From Glandiceps talaboti (Eukaryota > Hemichordata > Enteropneusta > Spengelidae), in NCBI RefSeq assembly GCF_964340395.1, contig NC_135570.1, positions 14,282,822-14,332,821 on the forward strand: a stretch of 50,000 nucleotides of DNA, written 5' to 3'. Of this stretch, positions 1-12,350 are shown in pieces (the stretch's first letter is position 1; each line of letters begins with the position of its first letter). The position numbers were made by a program, and so were the translations under genes. The notes beneath the pieces were generated by a model. It ran no database searches, was not told the DNA's origin, and saw nothing but the letters and a program-made list of their open reading frames with translations.

Positions 1-440
1 AACTAGTATTGATGTATGAAAACATTGACAAACCAATTGACAGAAAAAAGTGTTTGCTTTGGGGTGTACTTCTAAAGAATAACAAGATGAAAAATGTGTT
101 GCTTTACACATTCAAATTAGGCTCAAAATTTAAACTTGTCTTATCACTTTTTAAAAAAAAAATCAGTTTCTAAATGACAGTCATGTTTCAACAGGATACT
201 CGCATAATATTTGTAAGGGGAATCTAACAGGAGATTAAATCGACGAAGGAATAATTTGTTATTTAATACTGTAGTCGTCATGGAAATTTGGCATTAAGAT
301 GTGTTTTTCATGAATTACAATCCCGAGATTTATGTTTTTCCAGGAGGCTTTTTTCTGTTTTACTGTGGTAAATTTGTGATGATACAAATGCCTTGCATAC
401 AATAGAGTTTAAATATTGTATGTTGGCCCAGCAAGTCTAG

Positions 441-458
441 TGTGTGTGTGTGTGTGTG
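441..458. repeat. (TG)9 microsatellite
   Basis: Nine uninterrupted TG dinucleotides, preceded by ctag and followed by gatcaatgg. Simple-sequence repeat without coding potential. Confidence 0.95.
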
Positions 459-3400
459 GATCAATGGATTGAATGGGTGGGGAAGGTCAGGAGAAAAATC
501 CCATCAAGCTATGTGGTAAGCAATAGGCTTATTGTTCAAGACTGTTTACAGGCCTTTTGACAGGTGATCGGTATACCTTACAAGTGATATTGACTCAAAT
601 GGACGCTCTGGACTTAATGGAGTGTGTATCTAAAAGATGAATTGGCAGAAGGATTCGTAACAATGCCCAGTCGGTTAGAAAGAACATACATTGTTGGTAG
701 CATAGATATTCAGGTAGCGCAAACTGATGTACCAGAGGTGAAAGGTTACATGCACTTTGATGATCTTTGATCATTTTGGGATGAACGATCAAAATCTCAC
801 AAGATCTTGTGAAAATCATTAACCCCTCCAGTTCTCCATTCCTGAGGTTTGCTGGCTCTGTTCTGGAGAAAACTCTGTTACCATAACTCTTGCAAATTTA
901 TGCAACACAACAGCCACTTCAATATTGTTCCAAATGCCGACAAAAAGTTTGACAACCCTTGATACACCCTGCACTTCTTGGTCTTCCTGTATGTTAGTTT
1001 CTTAAATGAAATTAGTTAGCCTATGACTTAATTTGAAAGTTCAAAGCTTCTAGAACCGTCTGCCAATTGTCTAACCTGTAACCTATAACCCCTGACCTAC
1101 CATGTAAGAAAGTGATATGCACATGTAGTTCTGGATAAATCTTTTCCCACACTCAGGCTTTCCCAAAACCAAAACTTGGCAAAATTCCTAATAAATATTG
1201 GCCAAAATAACACCTCCCTGCAGTTAAAACTGGCAGATTTTAGTTAAGGATGTCGGTTATGTTTCAAACACAGGATGTCCAGAATACCAGAAAACCTTTG
1301 CTAATGGGCAAATTTAAAAGAAACAGTACTAAGAAATAGTTTAAAAGAAATTATAGCCTTCACCACAAGAGCTCTAATGTATGCAGAACACTGAAACCTA
1401 AGAACTTGCCGCAAGAAAGCAGGTTGGAAAATGTCTTGCAGAAAAGACAAAAGTTTGTTTAACAATAAGTGGTTGGATATTACCGAACCAAATGATTTGA
1501 GAAGCGTTTTATGCTAGTGGGTTTTTGCGGGTCCAGTCATGAAATTACCTGAGGGAGGGTTAGTTATTATCTCCAAATTTTGACAGAGGGATAAAGCATG
1601 CATAGCAGTGCTTTTGATGTGAAAAGGAATGTGTAAAATTTAAAGAAGAGTATGGTGAGAGGACAGTTTGTTTGCATGTAATTAGGCATGCTCACCTTCA
1701 ATGACCCAATATATTGCATAGATCATCCACGGCCCAGGTAGCCTTGGTACCAACCATTCTCATTAGAAATAGGGGTGCTTGACCCTGTTGTACTTTCAAA
1801 TGGAATAAACCATTTTTGACATCACAGGTATGTAGTGCCAAAGGAACAATGTGTATTGTGTACAGTTTGTACTTCCACAGGTGATAAGATTGCTTCTTTT
1901 GTCGGCGGATCTTTTTCTTGTTATTGCCCCCATCAATTAAAAGTGGCGCTTTTTTTGGCATGATGTTGATTTTGGGAGAAATGATAATGTTCTGTATGTG
2001 CAATTTGCATTCCAAAAGATGTTTGTGGTGTTATACATGATGAAAAAAGTTTGATTTTCTTTGGATTAATGCTACCGATGATCATCAGTATTTCGATATG
2101 TTTTGTATATGTTTAACATGTAAGATAATATTGTGGTGTCAATTGCTAACTTTGAAGTGGGTGATTCAATTTATAAACTACTGTTGTTTTAAAGACCAGG
2201 GATTCAGTCCCAGGTTCTCACATTTGTGTTGCATTATCAGTGGAACCATAATTACATAGGGTCGCTCTTCAAAAATGGCCAAGCTCTGCCAGACAAATTT
2301 CACACCAAATTTTAATCACAATACGAACTATATATGTTCATACGAATTTTTTAAAAGTCAGGTTAAGACCAGGATTGATTCTACGTTGTAAGACAGCTTA
2401 TGAAGTGTACAGTGTGAACTCCTTAATTGTGTCTAGCACTCTCATTATTGTATGTAAATGTGGTCTGACCACTTTTCAACCCACAAGTCATGTTTTTATG
2501 TCCGTTCTTTCAGCAAAGGCCGAAATCTGTAAAAAGCAAGTTAACGATAAAAGCATGTCTTGAATTGTGAATGAGAGGATTTTAGCCGGACAATATGAAT
2601 CATTGGATGTGATATTTATTTGTAGGCAGTTGACATCATTTGATGGGAAGTATTGGTGTGTTAATTTGCTATTCGTAAAAACTCCTAAGAGAATCAAACA
2701 TAGTTGTAAGACAAATTAGAGTTAGTTTGTCGATTACATTAGAAGTGTTTTGACTTGCTAGAATTGCCGTTTTGTATTCGTTGTGTGTACTCAAAACGAG
2801 TCGATGGGCACTTAGGGAAAACGATTGTGAACGTGTATAGGCCCTCACTGATATGTCTGGCATCTGAAATGATCTAGAGTGACTGTAATGGATGTGTCGT
2901 CGAAAAAAATAGCAATAGCATTGAATTTGTGATGCAAACATAGACAGCTAAACGCTGTATGACTGAGAATACAGATGCGTGACTTGATGATATGAGGACA
3001 TCACAGGCTCAGGATAGGAAATGCTGTTGAAAAGTTAATGTAAACAGTAGCTTTAGTACAGAGAAGAGAGACGACCCAAATGTCAGACAATCCCTAGAGT
3101 TTAACGTGTTTGTTTCACTGCCTGACTTAAACGAATATATCGTAATGTGTACCAGAACTGAAATTGAACTTAGCTTGACATTCTCAGTATGTTTTAAAGT
3201 GCTTTTTTGATATCAGTTATGGCATCTGTTTCTGTGGTGCATTATTTATGGTTTTTGTATGTAAAGTTTAAATGCTACGGCAGTACATATATGTATATGT
3301 ACAAGAGGGCAATCTATTTTAAAAAGAAAGCTTAGCACTGACGTTGTTATTCAGACATTTAAATGACAGAAAAACAGCAAATGAGTGAGAAGTGTACGTC

Positions 3401-4452
3401 AGTGGGATTGAAAAACCGTTCAAGATCGTTATGTATGCAGTGTATAGCTTTTAGTGATGCGTCATTTAAAAGTGATGGTTATGTACAAGTAATAGATTTA
3501 GTAGTAGTGAATTTGTCATGCAGACTTGGTGAGATTACATAGTGCAAGGAATGGATAATGGATAGATGAGCATTGGCCTTGAGACATGTAATGAATGAGT
3601 CACTAAAGAAATGCAGTGGTTTACCTGTCATTCTCTTGATTCGTAACTTCATATTTTGATTTGAGAACAGAATGAAAATGCTAATGTATGTGTAGTAATT
3701 CAAAAAAGAACAAACTGTCAGAAGTAGTTTAAAGTCATCATAGAACAAACGGGTATAAAGTCACTTTTAAGGTTTAGTGCCTTACTTGGCCTTGATGAGT
3801 TCATTGGTGTTTTGAGGCCATTTTCTCTCTCTTCATACTTCTATGTACTTTGATTCTCCTTGGAAAAAATTGAGGTTTTCAGAATGTTTGATAAGGTATG
3901 GCGTATTCTATTGTGAGATTTTGAATAGGGTGTCCATTCCATCTTCAGAAAACAAAATTGTATGACATTGGTTTGTGGTGAATAGATTCTCATGGTGTCT
4001 GAGTTCAACATATCACTAATGAGGTGTCAGCAACAGCAGTGATATTTGCTTATGGTTGATTTCACTTCAAATCAGAACTTGGAGTGTTTTGTCCTTGGAA
4101 CCTGGCCAAATTTCACCTGTCCACCCCTCTCTTATTGTCGTTTTTTTTTTAGAATCATGACAAGTGAAAACTGAGTGATTGTTCCCTTTATAGTAGTGGG
4201 ATATAAGAGTTAGAGAACCATCAAAGCATCTCTGTGTTAGGATTTTCAATTTCAGATGTCGCAAAACTCAGTGGTGTTGTGTTAATGAATGGTTGGGATC
4301 GTTGATAAAAGGTCGTGACCTGTGTATTCCAACCACCTACTGATCAGTACCAAGTAGTTGGTATTTCTGTGGAGAAAAATGTCAAATTTTGTTTTGAATT
4401 ACAGCTCGGTGAAACACTGAAATCAACAACCCATATTACAGTGGAGTGGTGT
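459..4452. other. No gene recognised; non-coding DNA
   Basis: Reading frames on both strands are short and resemble no family I know. The one repeat-like item is a short copy at 2187-2248, listed separately. A run of 'taacct/taaccc' words near 1070-1110 is too short and irregular to be telomeric. No splice-flanked coding exon is convincing here. Confidence 0.5.
2187..2248 (+). repeat. Short interspersed repeat copy (CCAGGGATTCARTCCC family)
   Basis: The core ccagggattcagtccc followed by aggttctcac recurs in inverse orientation near 4561-4605 (reverse complement ggattcaatccctggttctc) and, more diverged, in direct orientation at 40605-40650 (gattcaataccaggtcctc). After the core, the first two copies share a 'ttatcAgT' stretch and, further on, tctgccagaca. 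The core resembles a tRNA B-box (GGTTCRANTCC) only loosely. The family is unnamed here. Confidence 0.4.
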
Positions 4453-4605
4453 TTAAAGGTCCATTGGGAGTAATAACTAGGTGCAAAAAGACTACTGTCT
4501 GGCAGAACTAGAGAAAATGTTGGTCCAGAACAAAAGATCCTGCAGAATTCTTACTGATATGATAACACTACTGTGAGAACCAGGGATTGAATCCTTGGCC
4601 TTTAA
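4452..4605 (-). mobile_element. Possible small MITE or repeat with TTAAAGG...CCTTTAA ends
   Basis: The stretch starts tttaaaggtcc and ends ggcctttaa, giving short inverted ends inside TTAA tetranucleotides. Its right part is the CCAGGGATTCAATCCC repeat seen at 2187 and 40605. TTAA targets are typical of piggyBac-derived elements, but the inverted ends match over only about ten bases and could be chance. No coding capacity. Confidence 0.3.
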
Positions 4606-6081
4606 GGGTATCTTTTAGTGGTGGTACTAGTTAGATTGAAAAATTGAGAAACAAACCGACTGTTTTCTCAGGAAGTGTAGTTGAAGTAGTTCATAGTACA
4701 GGGGGAGTTGTGACATGTATGTTTAGACTATCTTGTGGAAAAACTTGGGCTCATAAGGAGGGGAACATGTGATGTAGAACAGTGTGAGTCCCCAATGACA
4801 GATGAATACATGTAGTCGGGTCTCTGTCTCTCTGCAGCTATCAATTTTACAGATTGGAAACATGAATCTATAGTAGTGCACCTCAATTTCCAGCAGTAGC
4901 AGACTCCGCGTGGACGCAAGAGATTGATGTCTGCTAGCAAAAGTGCAAACAAACTCCACAGTTGAAATACTTCAAGTATACATAAAACAACAAATAAATT
5001 CCATGCCACCAAAAGGTAGAACCTCCCCTGTGTATGGGGGATATAATAAGAAGCACCAGAATTATTTTGGTGTGCTAGATGCCGAGTTATGAAAGTATCG
5101 TAGAGATGTTGATCCCTGACCAAGTCTCTGTGTTGTGTTGACAGAGAAAGAGCAGAATTTCCAGATGTGTTGTGACTGTACATGGCTTATGTCTAGGTTC
5201 ACTACTTATTGGCAAGTTTTTCACACATGCTGGGATGATCCCCATAATTCATTCTAATCCGGCACCAAGAGAAAGATTTGAGCTACCAGCTCAGAAAATA
5301 AGATGTATGAAAGATAGCTAATTCTAAGTATTTAAATTGTGAGGACAGCTGGACTCATATAATGGTTCTTCCTAGTACAAAATCGTGACTTTCTGTGCAG
5401 TCATTCCACTGTCCCCTGTAGAATGAGATGGTTGTGTTTTTCAGTGATGGGTTTACAAATGGATACATTGCTATGGGGGTAGATAAGGTTGTAATGTGTA
5501 CCCTAAACTTCAAATGATGAAGACAAATAGTAAACAAATAATGGCATTTCTGAAAAGGGCTATATTGGTGACTTCTAGTTTGAAACATGTGTTTTGTGGA
5601 TGGCCTCACAAGTACGAAATGGCAGCTAAAAGTACAGGTACAGTGAAGATGGAGAGTTTGATGTCAATTTCTATATCTCTTTTCTAATTGCACTAAGTAT
5701 CCCAAGAGAAAAGACCCTTTATAAATTTTCACTTTACAGTCACTGTCAGTTTATATGTGTACCCTTCTCCAGTGAACACTTCTAACTAAAAGGAATTTCT
5801 GTATGTTTTTCAGCAAGTTTTGAAATAATCTACGGTATGTAATTAAATTTGTCGGGGTGAATACACACGGCTGGATGAGTTAAACTGCTGTTCAAAAGAA
5901 TAAAGAATTATGGTGTAAATTTCACTTTTAGGATAATGGAGATTCTCGGAGTATAGGTTATGTGACTAACAGTTACATCACTAGGTGATCAGGGTTATGA
6001 GACAGAATGACTTTAACCAGGCAGGTTGGGGTCATTACGACATAGAACTGGATTTCCATGGTTTTTTTACACTCTCGACCC
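4606..6081. other. No gene recognised; non-coding DNA
   Basis: The longest reading frame of the window (151 codons, minus strand, 4728-5183) lies here. It has a short hydrophobic stretch but no recognisable domain, no splice context and irregular composition. I treat it as chance. No clear repeat was seen. Confidence 0.45.
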
Positions 6082-6165
6082 GGAAAATCGTGATGGAAAA
6101 CTAGGATTTGGAAAGTCGTGATGGAAAACTGGAATTCGGAGAGTTGTGATGGCAACCTAGGATTC
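6082..6165. repeat. 28-bp direct tandem repeat, 3 copies
   Basis: Three adjacent units at 6082-6109, 6110-6137 and 6138-6165 follow the pattern GGAAARTCGTGATGGAAAAC plus TAGGATTT/TGGAATTC. The first two differ at only a few positions and the third is more diverged. A short minisatellite with no gene nearby. Confidence 0.85.
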
Positions 6166-7470
6166 CTGGCCAGAGAAAGGGTTTTTCCAACACACACAAA
6201 TAATATCACGAGTCTATTGTATATTTTGTCTCCAAATATTTTTGTGTAATATTGAGTCTTCCTCTGTGGGATGGAGAGTCTGTTTGATATGTTAAAGGAG
6301 TTTGTAGGAGTGAGATTGCCATGACATGAATGCACATGTCATACCATAGAGGCATGTAATTAATGTTGCCAGTGTGCAAGCATTTCTGCTATGCCCAGTT
6401 CAACATGTAGGCGTTCTCACCACAACCACACAACTCTAGCATGTCTCTAGATTAGAGAGTTACAGAGGGACAGATGTCTCTATGTCAAAGTTAATTAGGA
6501 TGCAGCCTGATTGATATCTTGTGTAGGAAATGTTCACAGAAAATAACTAGTATATAAAGTGACATACTTCTGATATTAAAAGTTGAAAAATTGAACAAAA
6601 CAAGCTGGATAATCTTCACAAACTAAGTTATTTTTGAATGCGTGTTCAGAGAGTATTATCTGGTCTCTAAGGATGCAAGATATAGATGGATACATTTGGT
6701 TATGCTAAGTAATGGTATACTGGCAAAGAAATGTGATTTGTTAAGATTGACAATTCTGGGGAAACTTAAATCTGTTAAAAGATGTATGTGTAAGTGCTGG
6801 CATGTAACAGTCAGTGTTAGTATACAGACTTGATGTATACATGTACTATTCAGAAATTAAAATGGTTCTCTAAGCAGTTACTGATGTTGCTATGGTGATC
6901 TCTGATATATATGGTGTTGGTGAGGAAGGTATTTTTCAGTGTCCACAGTCATTTTAGAGGTCTCCTTGGGAGAGTAGCATTGGGTTGAAAGGGCTTATCT
7001 TAAACTTATCTAAAATAAATAGATAATGAATATTATAAATAAATAAATATAAATAAGTTAGAAATGTAATTCAGTACATTGTCTACGTTGATGGGGTTAG
7101 AAAAGTATGCTACAGTCCTCCACAGTGATGAAGAAAATGATAAGAAACATTGAGTACATTATCCCAGTTGGATTTTGATGGTTTGCTGTGATTATTGTAA
7201 ATCACAGTTGTAATTGCAGTCCAGACTAGACAGAGTTCACTAATGGTTTCTATCAGTGAAAGTGCTATCGATCATACTTAGAAATTAAAAAGTATATAAT
7301 ATGACAGGTGAATAGTTAAGTTTCGCTGACTTGACTCCTTTAATTGACCATGTTTTGTGATTGTGTAGTTCATTTGAAGGTTAGATTGTGGAAATCGATC
7401 GAAAACAAAGAAATTCTGAAAACCTGGCAGGATTCAAGGATGCCAATACATCTAACACAAGTAGAAAGTA
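6166..7470. other. No gene recognised; AT-rich non-coding DNA
   Basis: Contains a low-complexity patch of ataaataaatataaataa at about 7035-7056. Reading frames are short and unrecognised. Confidence 0.5.
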
Positions 7471-7840
7471 GATAGTAGTAGTAGTTAGATATTAGTGAAT
7501 GACAACAAAAATACTGAATTTCTTTTTTGAATTGCTTAAAATTTAGAATTCTGAATCATTAGAAATAAATGAAAACCACAATATGTTAGATAGTAGTAGT
7601 TGAATATTAGTGAATGACAACAAAAATACCCAAAATAATATTATTTTTTTGGGGGGGGGGGGGGGGGGTTGCTTAAAATTTAGAATTCTGTCTGAATCAT
7701 AAAAATAAATTAGAACCACAATGTGTTAGATAATAGTAGTTAAATATTAGTGAACGAGAACAAAAATAGAGAATTTTTTTTTATATTGCCTAAAATGTAG
7801 AATTCTGAATCATAAGAAAAAAATGAGAACCACAGTGTGT
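7471..7840. repeat. ~115-140-bp tandem repeat, 3 copies, with an internal G18 tract
   Basis: Copies start near 7471, 7589 and 7729. Each has tagtagtagtt, (a)atattagtgaa, gacaacaaaaata, a T-rich run, ttgcttaaaatttagaattctg, aatcat and gaaccaca in that order. The middle copy is longer because a caaaataatatta stretch and 18 consecutive G (7651-7668) replace the T-run region. No coding role is suggested. Confidence 0.9.
7651..7668 (+). repeat. Homopolymer G18 tract
   Basis: Eighteen uninterrupted G residues follow seven T residues. Runs this long are rare in an AT-rich genome. They can form G-quadruplex structure and are prone to length slippage and sequencing error. Confidence 0.95.
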
Positions 7841-8316
7841 TTTACTTACCCATCAATAGCAGTAACATGTATATTTGTGAACCATGACATTGACAGAACA
7901 GCTGCATATAGTTTTTAGTTTTGTTTGGTTTATACCCCATGTGCAGTTTTAGCCTTCTTGCAAGATGGGATGTGACATGATGTGTGGCATCACCAGTCAG
8001 TAGTATTGTGGTAATTACCACAATCAGTACAATAATGACAACATACTAGATATATTTGTAGGATTTCTTTATCTTGAAAAACAACTTTTTTTTAGTTTCA
8101 CTTTTGCATCCAAGTGAAAGTCTGGTGTGATGAAGGTCCTAAATTTATGAGCTATACTTTTCCAATGATTTAGTGAACATCAAGTTATATATTTTCGTAG
8201 TCTTTTAATATATTCCCGAAAACGACAAAGCGTCAGTTGTATTGGTAGATAGTAGTGTATGTGGTGGCCCAATCTAATTAAAATCCGATGTATTGTACAT
8301 TTCGTGATTTCTTTTT

Positions 8317-8707
8317 GGCTGTTACGTTTACTGTCATTTGTTCTTTTGTGAGTGCTCTTTGCATACATCTGACACAACACCATAGGCGTTCCCGTACCAA
8401 ATCTCTTACGGGTAGCCAATCAGAATCCATCTTACAATATATACACTCAATGTTCGAAATTGTGTGAAAGAGAACCACCAAAACAATAATGATATTGGTA
8501 ACATCATTGTCTGCGCTCTGTGCTTGTGCTCTTTTCAAAATGAGGGCTGTGACGAACTGTACCCGTATGTTTCGGCAAATTACGTGGTCTCATTCACTGA
8601 TTGAATTCACTCAGCACTTAGATTTGGTGTGGGAATGCCCATGGTGTTGTGTCAGATGTATGTTACGAGAGCTCACAAAAGAACAAACAACAGTAAACGT
8701 AACAGCC
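8317..8707. mobile_element. 391-bp foldback element with 88-bp inverted arms
   Basis: Left arm 8317-8404 begins ggctgttacgtttactg. Right arm 8620-8707 is its reverse complement with 77 of 88 positions matching by eye and no gap. The 215-bp centre is unrelated to the arms. The pair also gives matching short peptides (WCCVRCM..LTKEQ.TVNVTA) in frames of both strands, simply because the arms are copies. No target-site duplication was obvious outside the arms. Likely a non-autonomous DNA element or an inverted duplication. Confidence 0.7.
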
Positions 8708-8733
8708 CATACCCATGATAAGTAACAGTGGAC

Positions 8734-8900
8734 CAGTGTTTCGCGTAAGGTTTGGATTCAGTAGGAACCCTGGTAACAAATAGGGAAATGTGGTAAAAAA
8801 AAACGCCATAGGTTCACTATACCATGATTTTGGTGGGGGACCCTGGTACAGTGACTGGGATAGAATTTATCTACTGTAAGACTGCCATAACAAAAACACT
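8734..8900 (+). repeat. Copy of a ~168-bp interspersed repeat family
   Basis: Order of shared blocks: cagtgttt..gc.aagg, ggaaccctggtaac, aatag/aaggg, ctataccatgattttggtgg, gggaccctggta, atgactggga, tttatctact, gcc, caaaaacact. The same order appears at 20771-20938 and 30891-31058 (+), and at 34937-35102 and 41759-41930 (-). The ends (cagtgttttt / aaaaacactg) form short inverted termini. No coding capacity; class unknown, MITE-like. Confidence 0.75.
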
Positions 8901-9492
8901 TGATATGTTGTGGTTTGGACACCCGTGATACTGATAGTACAGAATCCAAGTAGGTTTTGTTTATCTTGTCTGGAATCTGAAATACAAATTGAGCTGTCAT
9001 TGTTTTTCCATCCAACTGGTGATCTGTCACTGTCACCATCCTCTCTCCTGGATAACAACATTCCAAGTGGGTAGTTAACAAGCTGGCATGTACAGAGCCA
9101 TATGGAGAAGGAGACTTGAAGCTCTTACTCTGTGATTACTGGTACATGTTGTAGACCAACTCTGAACTGTTTACATTCCAGCTCCATGGGAAACAAGTTG
9201 GAAGAAGTGAACAGGGTAATAAATTCATCCCAATAGATCACCCTTTCCCAGTGTGAGATTGACCCAGTGGATCGCCTAAGGTCAAGGACTTTCTGAAATT
9301 GTGGCCTAACTCCCACTTACCAGACAGGAAATGTACCCCCTAAAACAAAATATCAGTGAAAACATAGACTTCCTGTAACTAATCAGGCACTGCTGTCCTA
9401 TACAGTTTATTTTATAACTGCAAATATTTATGTTATAGTTTGTCTTCAAATTTTGTGACTGGTATGCCAAAGTAATGCCAATATCATTGATT

Positions 9493-9495
<3 letters not shown>

Positions 9496-9526
<31 letters not shown>
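9496..9526. repeat. (AT)n microsatellite
   Basis: A 31-nt uninterrupted alternating A/T run between ttaca and cgttaatgg. Confidence 0.95.
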
Positions 9527-9527
<1 letters not shown>

Positions 9528-9889
9528 GTTAATGGTTTTGTCAATATGAGTTTTTTTGTCATAAATATGAAATGTTTTTTTTGTAGACCTTTAAACATAC
9601 CATATAGTACAATGTAATATTTCTATAGTAGTCATGTGATCATTCCTATCCAATCAGGAGATAATAAGCTTAGTACTTGTGTACGATTTCTTGGAAAAGA
9701 TGACAAATTACTTGGATTTGGCATTGTCGTTCTGTTATTAACAGATAGAATTGAGTTAGTGTAATGAAGTGCCTAAATAATTGAATTTATAAAATGTGAA
9801 CTGGATTATTCATGATTTGATGGCTGATTAGTCTCAATATTGTAAGTCCGGATTATGCTAATGTTCAGAAGTATTCAGCTCCGATTTTG

Positions 9890-10700
9890 CAAGGGTTCCC
9901 CCTCAAAATGATAGTTGAATCTGTCAATCTTGAATTCCTACTCAGTTGCCAGGGTCTAAACCCTTAGTAGTGTACTGAATATCAGATCATCTATTTTCTG
10001 TGTGGCCAGAATTGTAAATTCACAGCAAAACGCTGCATGAATGAAGAATTGATGTCAATTTTACTAGATTATTTATCCATTTTTAGTATGGCCAGGTTTG
10101 TTAATGCATATAGCAAAACACCAGAGACAATGTCATATTTTAATACCAGATTACACCCTCTCTCGGTCGCCAGGGATCTAAAATGATGGAAATGCACTGA
10201 GTGTATGAGATCACATTATGTGGCCAGAGTTGGAAAACTCCGGTTTCCTCCTGCTTCTTCAACACTAGGGCACTAGGGCGCTGCTCTGCGGCGACCATTC
10301 AACAAATTTCCGAATTTATTTGGACAAATAAAGATTATTATTATTATTATTAAATGTATAGCAAAACACTGAATCTGTCAATTTTACCAGATTATCCCTG
10401 TCTGTGTGGCTACATGTAAGTTTGCAAATCCATATAGCAGAACACTGAATCTACAAAAAAAGCAATTCCAGTTTTACTAGCTTACTCCCTCTCTCTATGG
10501 CCAAGGATCTGAAACCCTAAGCAAGTACACTGAATGTATCCAATCACCTTATTTTCTGTTACTAGGGTAGTAAATACCTGAATTATACCAGAATTAAGGT
10601 CGTTTTTACCAACTTTCCCTTTTATCTGTGGCCAAGGGTATAAAACCGTAGGAAAAAACATTGAAAATCCTGTAAAGCTTACACATCAGTTGTGCCCAGC
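9890..10700 (-). repeat. Degenerate 60-75-bp tandem array related to the 168-bp repeat family
   Basis: About ten imperfect units follow the order ggccagggatctaaaaccc, tagcaaaacactgaat, caattttaccagatta, ccctctctgt. Reverse-complemented, a unit reads cagtgttttgct..ggg, ctggcc, agagaggg, taatctggtaaaattg. This parallels the left half of the dispersed family at 20771 (cagtgtttttgctaagggc, gggaactctggtaac, aaatctgataaactgg). The array therefore looks like local amplification of that half. One unit is interrupted by a SINE fragment at 10235-10352. Confidence 0.65.
10235..10352 (+). mobile_element. Truncated SINE-like 3' fragment with (ATT)n tail
   Basis: Begins aactccggtttcctcctgc, continues through a GC-richer middle (ggcgctgctctgcggcgacc), then tttatttggacaaataaaga and an (ATT)6-type tail. 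The 18-nt word actccggtttcctcctgc recurs exactly in the minus-strand SINE at 39950-40175. The simple ATT tail and missing 5' head suggest a 5'-truncated retroposed copy. It sits inside a unit of the surrounding tandem array. Confidence 0.7.
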
Positions 10701-11837
10701 GTCTGACTTGAGCTGTTGCAGGTAATTGACTCGTTATGTTTGAGTATGTAAAAAGAGCATACTAGTGAAAAATTCACATTTAAAACAAGGTTTATGAGAG
10801 AATAATGCCATTCAATCTAACGCACAGGATTTGTGAAAGTGTAATATTTCCAGTGGTGTATAGAGAATGGTGCAAGTCCTTATGTATATAAACTACATGA
10901 GTATTTCAGTCCCTTGATGACAAATAGATAGCCAATGTAGCTATTTCAAATACATTTCCCAACAACAATAGCGTGCAATTTCATCGAAACCACAGGCCGA
11001 CCAGTATAGCTTTTAGTTTCATAGCAGTGTGAATTCATTCCCTGTGTAATTTGATATCACCGAGAGGAAGGTTATACTTAGTTTGTGCTGGTTGATTCAA
11101 TTTGACTACAGTCATTTTCTGTGTTTCCTTCCTCTCCTAGTGAACTGACAGGAAGAGGAGAATGGGATAGGGTTTATTTTAATTCTATGGATGCATTCAC
11201 TAGTATGTTTGAAGAATAATACAGTTCAGAGTGTGATGAGAGAGAATAGGTGGGGGCAATGTACTACTCAAGTTTACAATGACATTCATAAATATGCTTG
11301 CCGGCATCTAAAATCAACAGTATTACTGGAAGAGTTTTACAAATATACTCGGCCACTTTTACATTTTGTCGATTAATTTATGAAATTGTGATACTAATCA
11401 GCCAGAAGAAAATGACTCAGAAAATGTGATTGTGAGCTGAATAATTAACCTGTGTTCTCAGCAGTGGTACTGAAATTAATTTATCTCACTGCCTTGATTA
11501 AGGATGCATTTTGCATTAAACAGCCACCTATAGGGATTGTTAAATTGTACTAACACTGATAAAAGACGTACAGAGTGGAATTCTAATGTCAGTGTATTAG
11601 GGAAACACATACACATTGAGAATGACAACAAAATATATTCTGGGTCAGTTTGTAGTATGGGAGAATTATTAAAGGTTTCATTGTTATATTTTTATTTTTA
11701 TTTTGTATGTTTATTGATCAATGGTATTATAAATAAAATATTGCACTATTCTTACTGGTACAAAGAATTTTCCTATATTTATAGAAAGAATATGATGATG
11801 AAAATTTCTTGGAAACGAATTCCAAATTTTCGCTATA
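10701..11837. other. No gene recognised; non-coding DNA
   Basis: A 132-codon plus-strand frame runs from 11537 into the following minisatellite. It is rich in I, Y and K, as expected from AT-rich DNA, and resembles no family. No other structure was seen. Confidence 0.45.
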
Positions 11838-12350
11838 TTATATGTTATACAGAACTTTCAGTTATAGAGAAATTATTGTTGAGTAGAATGGTAAAATATG
11901 GTATGGAACCCACAGACAGGAAAGAAGTTATTTAGCACAAGAGTGCCATGACATTATATATGTTGTACGGAACTCACAGATAAAGAGAAATTATTGTCGA
12001 ATGCAAAGATAAAATACAATATGTACAATACACAGACGTAGAGAAATTATTTATTTCAATGAAAGAGCGCCATGACATTAATATGTTGTACGGAACTCAC
12101 AGATGTAGAGAAATTATTGTCGAGTGCAAAGATAAAATGCAATATGCACAATACATGTTACAGAACCCACACTGACTTAGGGAAGTTGTTTATTTTAATG
12201 AAAGAGTGCCAAAACATGTACATGTATGTTGTACAGAACTCTCAGATGTAGAGAAATTATTGTACACTGCTGCTGTGATGAAAAGACCCATAACAATATG
12301 TATGTTTTATGGAAGGCACAGAAATTGAGTAGTTATTGTATAGTGCAATG
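11838..12350. repeat. ~115-140-bp degenerate tandem repeat, about 4.5 copies
   Basis: Units begin near 11838, 11957, 12080, 12222 and 12293 with tatatgttgtacggaactca, then cagat.tagagaaattattgt, aagataaaatacaatatg, acccacag, tttattt.aatgaaagag and gccatgacat. The last copy is partial. Divergence between units indicates an old array. Confidence 0.8.

Noticed and set aside
1070-1110. Telomere-like taacct/taaccc words
   Set aside because: Only a few irregular words, with no tandem array.
4728-5183. 151-codon minus-strand frame with a hydrophobic stretch
   Set aside because: No known domain, and length compatible with chance in a 50-kb window. A second overlapping minus-strand frame covers the same place.
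8278-8725. Two frames on opposite strands with similar peptides (WCCVRCM..LTKEQ.TVNVTA), which at first look like a conserved protein
   Set aside because: The similarity is a direct result of the 88-bp inverted arms; no wider protein similarity was recognised.
11537-11935. 132-codon plus-strand frame
   Set aside because: Rich in Ile/Tyr/Lys as expected for AT-rich DNA; it runs into a degenerate tandem repeat and has no domain.
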